From: Craterostigma plantagineum
Taxonomy: Eukaryota > Streptophyta > Magnoliopsida > Lamiales > Linderniaceae
Assembly (NCBI GenBank): GCA_027422505.1
Contig: JAPQWV010000050.1
Location: 2,790,001-2,854,000, forward strand
DNA length: 64,000 nucleotides
Reading direction: 5' to 3'
The notes under the pieces are model-generated. The model was not told the origin of the DNA, did no database searches, and worked only from the letters and a program-made list of their open reading frames with translations. Made by a program: the position numbers and the translations under genes. Numbering within the stretch: the first letter of the stretch is position 1; each line of letters begins with the position of its first letter. This document shows, in pieces, positions 57,316 to 64,000 of the stretch.

Positions 57316-57421
57316 TTCTTACAAGAAGCTTTCCCCTCTCTCTAGATGCTTTTCCTCCCTTACTCAGACCGCTATGGTGGCTAACTGAAATTAGGCATCG
57401 TAGTATATATATATATATATA

Positions 57422-57458
<37 letters not shown>

Positions 57459-57979
57459 CTTGGCATATTGTGATGAATCCATTGTCGACTCAACGACACA
57501 GTAAAAAGGAGGAACAAGAAAGAAGACTATCTTACGTTCTTGTTAAGCTCGTACGTCTGACGTAAGATGACCATGAGTTCACTATTAAAAGCTCGTACCT
57601 TATCCATGAATGATTGCTTTAGACAAAAAAACAAATTATTCCAACAAGGTTTTTTAATTGGTATGATTATTGAAAAGGACAAAGTATTTACTTGTAATTC
57701 TATATGACATGGTCTCCCACATTGACTACGTAGCAGGTTCGAAACTGCAGAGACAGTCATAATATTCCCATTAATTAGCTTTGCAGCCAAGCACTGATTC
57801 TTCACACTGCAAAGCTGCATATGGAATGCACAAACACACAATTTCATCGTATAAGCGTCTTAGTTCTTTTTCTACTTTTTACAAATTTCAAGAATGAGTC
57901 TCATAGCAGGGGTTCGTGATTAGGGTTTCATCAGTGATGTCTAATAAGTCCATTTAGGCATAAAAAGCAGCGCACACAC
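57316..57979. repeat. Duplicated NLR 3' flank with AT/TG microsatellite
   Basis: 57300-57420 and 57590-57750 repeat the downstream sequence of NLR1 (GGTCTCCCACATTGACTA and GTAGCAGGTTCGAAA occur near 4830-4865 and 57710-57745). A microsatellite (AT)n then (GT)n lies at about 57402-57458. Confidence 0.7.
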
Positions 57980-58063
57980 CTTAGCAGCTTCAGCGACAAT
58001 ATCTGGTAATTCCATCGCCGTAGCATCATTTAAAGCTGGAAGGGAATTGACAACCAGCACCAC
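57980..58063 (-). pseudogene. Pantothenate kinase 2-like, exon e (last one present)
   Basis: 28 codons between a CAG acceptor and a GTGTGTG donor: VVLVVNSLPALNDATAMEL, then PDIVAEAAK. It continues the frame of exon d (LGTE, then VVLV) exactly as in plant PANK2, in the C-terminal DUF89-type phosphatase domain. The following exons expected further left (HCDILRRAAEMGG and onward) are absent; the sequence passes into NLR flank. The gene is therefore truncated at its 3' end. Confidence 0.85.
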
Positions 58064-58127
58064 CTGCAAATTTGTCATCTTTTTTAATTAGTCGGCTGAC
58101 GAAAAGAGAAGGCCACAACAATGTCTG

Positions 58128-58316
58128 TGAAGGAATTCTATTTGTTCTTGTTATCTTCACTGTACAAAGTATACAGATATATATCAGCGATGATGCCCTA
58201 GTATATCCCTAAAATCAAGCTACAATAACTACGTTATAATCATGGAGAATATTCTGCCTTTAATACATTAGTGCAAATATGGAAGTGTGAGTCATCATCC
58301 GATCTTATCTTGGTGC
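58128..58316 (-). repeat. Copia E 3' LTR (element sense)
   Basis: Diverged from the right copy by several substitutions and a small indel (ATATATCAGCG against ATATATACAGCG), so older than copia A, B and C. Confidence 0.75.
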
Positions 58317-60185
58317 GATGATGCCCTAGTATGTCCCAGCAAGCGCAAGGGTCCTGGAAGGATGCTAAGCTTGGTGCGATGAAGCTGAAATGGCTGACGT
58401 GGAAGAGCTTTCGTCAGAGAGTCTGCTAGCTGATCAAAAGTATGAACATGAGTGACTCGAAGAAGCTTTCGGTGGACTTGATCTCGAACAAAGTGGAAGT
58501 CAATTGCAGCATGTTTCATACGAGTGATAAACGGGATTTGCAGCTAGGTAGGTAGCGCCAATATTGTCACAGTAGATTGTTGGCGGGCTGGAACTAGAGA
58601 TTCCAAGCTCACTGAGTAAGTTATGAATCCAATTGACTTCGGCGGTTGTTGAGGCAACAACTCGGTATTCTGCTTCCGTGGAGGAGCGAGCAACCGTACG
58701 TTGCTTTTTAGAACTCCAACTTATCGGATTGGAACCCAGAAATACGACATACGCTGACGTTGAATGACATGTGTCGGCATCGCCAGCCCAATCAGCATCA
58801 GAGAAGGCATGAACAGTTAAGGGAGATCGGGCCGAGAGAAAAATCCCGTAGTGAGAAGTGCCTTTAAGATATCAGAGAACTCTTTTAACTGCAAGCCAAT
58901 GAGTGGTTGATGGATCGTGCATGAACTGGGCTAGCTTGTTGATCGCAAAGCTAATATCCGGACGTGTAAGAGATAGATATTGCAGTGACCCCAAGACTTG
59001 TCGATATTCTGTGGGATTATGTCTTGGAGAACCATCATGAAGTTTGAGTGTTATGGTTGAAGACATAGGCGTCGTGACAGCTTTACAGCCATACATGTTG
59101 GTCTTGTGAAGAAGATCAGTAACGTATTGTCGTTGAGAGAGAAAGAGGCCTCGAGATGTGCGAGTTGATTCAACACCTAGAAAATAATGCAGCTGCCCAA
59201 GGTCCTTTAGAGAAAACCGCTGAGAAAGTTGAGTTGTAAAGTAGCGTAGAAGAGTAGAGTCACTTCCTGTCAAAATAATATCATCCACGTATACTAGGAG
59301 ATAAACTGTGTTAGAACCAGGCATATAAATAAATAAAGAAGCATCACTTTTAGAGTTAGTAAAACCACATAACATAAGATAAGAGCGCAACTCAGTGTAC
59401 CACGCCCGAGGGGCTTGACGAAGACCATAAATTGCCTTGTAAAGTTTACAGACATAGTGCGGGCGCTTGGCATCGACGAAACCCGGAGGTTGTTGCATGA
59501 ATACTGATTCTGAGAGAGTGCCTTGAAGAAAGGCATTATTAACATCTAGTTGTTGTATAGGCCAACCTCGAGCAATGGCTACTGTAAGTATGATCCGGAC
59601 TATGGTTGGTTTAACGACAGGGCTGAATGTTTCGCTGAAGTCAATGCCCGGACACTGATGAAAGCCCTTAGCAACCAATCGGACTTTATGTCGAGCAATG
59701 GTACCATCGGGATTTCTCTTAATTCGATATACCCATTTGCATCCAATAATGTTTTGTGCGGGATGGTATGGAACTAAACTACATGTCTTATTTTTTTGAA
59801 GGGCTGAAAATTCATCTCGCATGGCATCACGCCAATGAGAGATTTTATTGGCTTGGGTAAATGAATGAGGTTCTGATAGTGAGGAGGTGAGTTCAACAGA
59901 AGTGTTTAAGTTCGGAATTTTTTTAGGCTTAAAAATCTGGTTTTGAGCACGAGTAACCATTCGAGATGGCTCTGGGGGCATTTGTGAGGCCAAGGAATTC
60001 GAAGTAGATGGAGAATCAGAGGAGAAGGGACTAACTTCTTGCATTGAGTTTACTTGGGCCGAAGGGGTTTGAGCTTGACTTGGTGAAGCGAGGGACTCTT
60101 GAGTGGGTGGCGAGGAACGAGTTTGAAGGAGTTCTGGAAGTAGAGAGAATGACGGCTGATTTCCTAAGGAAGATGTGGGAGACAT
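58317..60185 (-). pseudogene. Copia E reverse transcriptase and RNase H
   Basis: The reverse transcriptase is one frame of 437 residues (60185-58872) with [53 protein letters not shown] and the catalytic [12 protein letters not shown]. RNase H continues from about 58870 to 58295 with DADWAGDAD-like, RSSTEAEYR-like and HFVRDQ wording in shifted frames. A long Ser/Pro-rich linker precedes the polymerase. Confidence 0.85.
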
Positions 60186-62558
60186 ACTTTTTTTTTTTGA
60201 AGGAATTTATGAGATATAGATATGTTATTTTCAGATTTATCTTTAAAAGGAAAACTATTTTCAATAAAATGAACATGACGGGAAGTAAATATTTTGTGAC
60301 TAGATGGATCAAGGCAAATATAAGCATGGTGAGAAAGGGAAAAACCAAGATACACACACGGTTTAGACCAAGGAGTTAATTTATGAGGAGTATATGGGCG
60401 AAGCCAGGGATAACATAAGCAACCGAAGACACGAAGAGAATGATATTTAGGTTGGCATTTAAAGACGCAATGAAGTGGAGTATCACACTGTAAGACAGGA
60501 GTAGGCAATCGGTTAATGAGAAAGGTGGCATACTGAAAGGCATAATTCCAAAAGCGAATAGGGACAGCAGAGTGATGAAGGATAGTAAGACTTGTTTCAA
60601 CTATGTGAAGATGCTTTCGCTCAGCATATCCGACATGTTGAGGTGTGTAAGGAGGAGAGATCATGTGTTGAATTCCCTTCTTACCAAGGAAGCTTGAGAG
60701 TGATTTGTATCACTGCCACCATCGGTATATAAAATTTTGATTCTTTTGTGAAAATAATTTTCAATAACGTTGCAATAGTACTCAAACACGGAAAAAAGAT
60801 CAGATTTGTTTTTCAAAGGATAAAACCATGTGAACTTAGTGGAGTAGTCGACAAAAATCACATAGTAACGAAAATTCCCAAACGAAGTTATGGGGGCTGG
60901 ACCCCAAATATCTGAGTAAACATATTGAAATGCATGAGTACAAGAAATTGAATTTTTTTGAAAGGGAAGTTTATGACTTTTATTAGAAAGACAAGAATCA
61001 CAAATTTCTTTAACCGTAGGAGTATTTGAGCTTGCCAATATCCGACGTTGCATTGATGAGACGGGTGTCCTAGCCTACGATGCCAAATTTCTAAGGTGAT
61101 GGCAGTACATGTGGATGGCTGAGAAATAAAATGGTTAATGTCGGAATAAGATGGCCACTCAGAGAGGTTGTTGCGACTTCGTCCTTTCACCAGAGGTGCC
61201 CCCGTGCTCAAATCCTTTACAAGAAAATTAGAAGGGAAAAATTCAATAGAAACACGATTTTGTTTGAAGAATTGAGATACGGATATCAGGTTTTTGCGAA
61301 TTAGGGGCGCACACAAAACATTATTTAATACAAATGATGCATTACGTGAGTTCAGAGAAGAAGAACCAGAGTGAGTGACGCTTTTACCATCGCCAACAAT
61401 GACGTCCTCGTTACCAACATAATTGGAGTGCATCGACAGGTTTTCAGATCGGAGGTAATATGATGGGTTGCTCCAGAATCAAGTATCCAGTTGTTGTCTG
61501 ACAGATGAGATGAGTTTTCTTGCATAGTGCACTTGAGGTTGAAGGTGCGTTGATGGCGAATTCCGCGATCTACAGAATTTGGCACTATGCCCTGCTTTAT
61601 CACATAATTGGCAAACAATATAGGCATTACTGTATTTATTAGGTCTATACGAGGATTCCGACTACTTCGTATATATGGCTGTTGGTGGTGGACCGAGCAA
61701 GGATTGATCAGAATGATATGGAGAGGTAGGCTCGCGGTAGTTTGCATCAAAGTTTGAATTCGAAGGGCGACCACCTCTAACGCCACGACCACCTCCACGA
61801 TTTCTTCCTCTAACTCCACGTCCACGATATGAGAAGTTGACAACGACTTGTGGTTCATCTTCTTCTTTTGAGGAGACTCCACGATTTTGAACTAGCTCTT
61901 CATCATGAAGTTTGTCATAGAGATCTTCAAAGCTTATTGGTACATCACGAACTCGAATTGCTGTAGCCAATTCCTTGAACTTATTACCAAGCCCACCTAA
62001 GACATATGAAGTTAATTGGCCGTCGGATAAAGGGTGCCCCATGATAGCAAGGTCATCAGCCAGTGAGTTAATCTGGTTCATCTAGGTTGTGACTGTTTTG
62101 CCTTCCTTTTATGTATTCATAAGAGAAGAGAAGATCGACATCATGCGTGTGTTAGATCGGTTTGCGAAACTAGAGTGCAACTTATCCCACGCCTCTGCCG
62201 AGGTAGTACAATTGTTGATTGTGGGGCCAACAGTGCTAGGGACAATGGCTTGAATACTGAGAAGAACCAAACGATCTTGCCTTGTCCAAAGTGTAAAATT
62301 AGGATCAGATTGAGGAGGATTCGGGTTAGTTCTATCGACAAACCCGATAAAACCATAACCAAATAGAAGATTGGTCATTTGAGATTTCCAAGATGAATAG
62401 TTGGAGCCATCTTTAGCCAACTTAAAGGGAATTTGTGAGGATGCATTGAGCGAGATGAGGCTACCATTTGACATATATGAATTTGTTTTGTTTGTGTTGA
62501 TGACGTTTGTTTGGATGGTAGTAGCATGGATTTCTGATGATGATGATTCTGTAGCCAT
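60164..62558 (-). pseudogene. Copia E gag, protease and integrase, multiply broken
   Basis: Gag starts at 62558 (MATESSSSEIHA; then SNYSSWKSQM and GFIGFVDR); a stop falls near 62110. It resumes LADDLAIMGHPLSDGQL. Zinc knuckle CQLCDKAGHSAKFC near 61620. Protease WILDSGATHHITSD near 61480. Integrase pieces: HRRLGHPS, SDIWGPAP, TDGGSD, and PPYTPQHVGYAERKH, in several frames. Confidence 0.82.
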
Positions 62559-62606
62559 GTAGGTTGATAGAGGGACAAAGGTTTTCTTTTACGGGCTCTA
62601 ATACCA

Positions 62607-62795
62607 TGAAGGAATTCTATTGTTCTTGTTATCTTCACTGTGCAAAGTATACAGATATATATACAGCGATGATGTCCTAGTATACCCCTAAAATCAAGCT
62701 ACAATAACTAGGCTATCATCATGGAGAATATTTTGCCTTTAATACATTAGTGCAAATATGGAAGTGTGAGTCATCATCCGATATTATCTTTATCA
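62607..62795 (-). repeat. Copia E 5' LTR (element sense)
   Basis: 189 bp, TGAAGG to TTTATCA on the plus strand; primer-binding site complement immediately to the left. Confidence 0.75.
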
Positions 62796-63012
62796 CTCTG
62801 CAGTATCAACAACAGTCATAAATAGTATGTGAACTCCTTTTCTTTTCTATGCAGCTACATTCTACATGATTAGTAGGCTTTTGGCTACAGATTGAAAACA
62901 CCTTCCCGTCTTTTGCAGTGCAGTTTTTACTGATTAGCTAATCTCAGAGGAAGACATTATTCAATATGATTCAAGAACGATGCTTATTCGTAACCTAGAA
63001 GAAGGAACATAC

Positions 63013-63171
63013 TTCAGTCCCAAGGCGCAGCAGTTCCCTTGCAAGTGGAAGCATTCCAAGTACAATGTCAGCGCCGGCATTGTCCACAAAAAGCAATGCC
63101 CTTTTATATAGTCTTGGTAACTTGTTCTTGGAACCCAGCATTCTCTCCTTTAATATATCAAAATCATCAAC
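63013..63171 (-). pseudogene. Pantothenate kinase 2-like, exon d
   Basis: 53 codons between a CAG acceptor and GTATGT donor: VDDFDILKERMLGSKNKL, then LYKRALLFVDNAGADIVLG and MLPLARELLRLGTE. This is the highly conserved core of the DUF89-type metal-dependent phosphatase domain of plant PANK2 (Asp in LFVDNAGAD). In the family, the N-terminal kinase phosphorylates pantothenate for coenzyme A synthesis and the C-terminal phosphatase removes damaged pantetheine phosphates. Exon intact. Confidence 0.88.
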
Positions 63172-63238
63172 CTGCATTCGTATCAAGTACTCAATTAAAT
63201 ATTAGCACGTGTGAAGCAAATATATGTGGCATACCAAC

Positions 63239-63386
63239 CCGCCAAGGTCTCTGCATCTTGTTGTGACTCATTCGATATATTTCAATAGTCGTCCCCTTAT
63301 GGTAGAGATCAACGCAAGCCCGTGATCCCCAGTCAAAAATGTTTGCAGCGAGAAACCCCCTCAATTAACGTAAGCAACCTCGTTTC
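63239..63386 (-). pseudogene. Pantothenate kinase 2-like, exon c, with a 1-base frameshift
   Basis: Starts ETRLLTLIEG and, in another frame, LAANIFDWGSRACVDLYHKG then TIEIYRMSHNKMQRPWR. One extra T after GAGGGGGTT (near 63350) breaks the frame that exons b, c and d otherwise share. Splice sites at both ends look usable. Confidence 0.85.
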
Positions 63387-63483
63387 CTGTAAAAAGAAGC
63401 TATAAGTTCATTTAAAAATGGTTCCTGGGAAGTTGTCATACAAAATTGCTGCTGATGGGGTCAAATATTTGACGAATACGCAC

Positions 63484-63533
63484 CTCATCTAGACCGTCTA
63501 GTTCCCTTAAGACAATCCAGGTAATGATGTGTA
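63484..63533 (-). pseudogene. Pantothenate kinase 2-like, exon b, degraded
   Basis: Only RELDGLDE before a GTGCG donor is clear. The expected upstream codons (ENEASLAVLPDLL) are reduced to PDCL-like wording with an extra base. The acceptor position is uncertain. Confidence 0.6.
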
Positions 63534-63643
63534 CTACAGATTATCCAATGACAATTTTTAAGTAGAGAGAGAACTACTACTGCAATGTTTATCATAAGCC
63601 AGACAAAACTAACTATTCCTCTTGAGTCTTGACGAACTTTTAC

Positions 63644-63760
63644 CTCTGTTTAATGCTTCTGTAGACATCGAGGAAGTGAAACTCCCTCAGGCACTCTTCC
63701 CTTAGTTCCAAGAGATTGGCCAGCCCCAACTTTCCATAAGCAGCTGGCTCCTCCATCAAC
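63644..63760 (-). pseudogene. Pantothenate kinase 2-like, exon a
   Basis: 39 codons between CAG acceptor and GTAAAA donor: LMEEPAAYGKLGLANLLELR, then EECLREFHFLDVYRSIKQR. Matches the start of the C-terminal domain of plant PANK2. The N-terminal kinase would lie to the right of this window if it still exists. Confidence 0.86.
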
Positions 63761-63849
63761 CTGTTGAGTAGAACATAACTTTGAGCTTTAGAAGAAAACT
63801 AACTTATTTCAGATTAAGTCAAGACAGATACCCCAAGGAAGGTGGGGGG

Positions 63850-63983
63850 AATAACAAATCGAAATCATTTCATACAAATAGGCACCGAGTCTACTGCTAA
63901 CTAGAGCATTTGCAGATCCACCATTCATACTGTAGATTCTATGAAGTCCCTCCTTTCCAAATTGTAAAACAAAGTTTTTCTTA
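63850..63983 (-). other. Unrecognised exon-like frame at the window edge
   Basis: The minus strand is open through FVLQFGKEGLHRIYSMNGG and SANALVSSRLGAYLYEM. It is upstream of the PANK2-like exons on the same strand but does not match the part of PANK2 expected there as far as I can tell. Cut by the window end. Confidence 0.25.
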
Positions 63984-64000
63984 AGGAAGTGATGGTAAGT

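Larger units (their letters stand above)
58128..62795 (-). mobile_element. Copia element E in a PANK2 intron
   Basis: Terminal repeats of about 189 bp (58128-about 58316 and 62607-62795) starting TGAAGG on the plus strand. Flanks GTCTG and CTCTG match at 4 of 5. Minus-strand primer-binding site TGGTATTAGAGCC at the right repeat. A full gag-to-RNase H order is present, but with many stops and frameshifts. It expands an intron of about 280 bp to about 4.9 kb and is antisense to nothing here: element and gene share the minus strand. Confidence 0.88.

Noticed and set aside
56981..57517. Minus-strand 178-codon frame over the NLR2 3' end
   Set aside because: Antisense shadow of the LRR tail, plus the AT/GT microsatellite, which gives the repeated Ile-Tyr and His-Thr runs.
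1..64000. tRNA, rRNA or snoRNA genes
   Set aside because: None recognised on reading through. The only tRNA-like signals are the short primer-binding sites of retroelements. A covariance-model scan would be needed to be sure.

Overview
Organism. This is nuclear DNA of a flowering plant, most likely an asterid eudicot and possibly Lamiales. The evidence is AT-rich intergenic DNA, spliced genes, Ty1/copia, Mutator-like (MULE) and hAT elements, and NLR resistance genes of the R1/RPP13-like coiled-coil class that is common in asterids. There is no bacterial-type organisation. The species cannot be fixed from the sequence. The window is a decaying NLR cluster heavily rebuilt by transposons, and no host gene in it reads as fully intact.

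Layout. 1-5.7 kb: flank of an NLR, a probable solo LTR, NLR pseudogene 1 (1683-4366), then a second copy of the flank. 5.7-13.1 kb: a tandem array of a gag-only copia-type element, with four LTRs sharing three internal regions inside one GTTAG target-site duplication. 13.1-15.3 kb: a foldback element that swallowed a copia RNase H fragment, and a hAT-type element. 15.9-26.7 kb: an NLR scrap, then copia A (16343-26680), into which copia B (16597-19386) and copia C (19792-23865) were inserted. 26.7-35.3 kb: intergenic DNA, a 1.1-kb tandem duplication, and a run of same-strand gene fragments (SDR, methionine aminopeptidase, PHD finger). 35.3-48.5 kb: a VQ-motif gene cut in two by a MULE that carries an Ulp1-type protease gene and a broken MURA transposase, next to copia D. 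49.9-54.3 kb: a long-TIR MULE containing a hairpin MITE, then a hAT-type element. 54.7-57.3 kb: NLR pseudogene 2. 58-63.8 kb: exons of a pantothenate kinase 2-like gene with copia E in one intron.

How it fits together. The NLRs and their repeated 3' flanks record ordinary cluster duplication, and the flank repeat supplies a natural empty site for the gag array. Copia A, B, C and the array each lack a different part of the autonomous machinery. All still have near-identical LTRs and matching 5-bp target duplications, so they were probably mobilised in trans by intact relatives elsewhere. The MULE keeps a complete Ulp1-like active site although its own transposase has lost the segment expected to hold the first catalytic Asp. 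Dense TTCGAGT/ACTCGAA repeats fill its non-coding parts.

Limits. Splice sites, family names and domain calls were made by eye. Frameshifts could in part be assembly errors. Percent identities were not computed.
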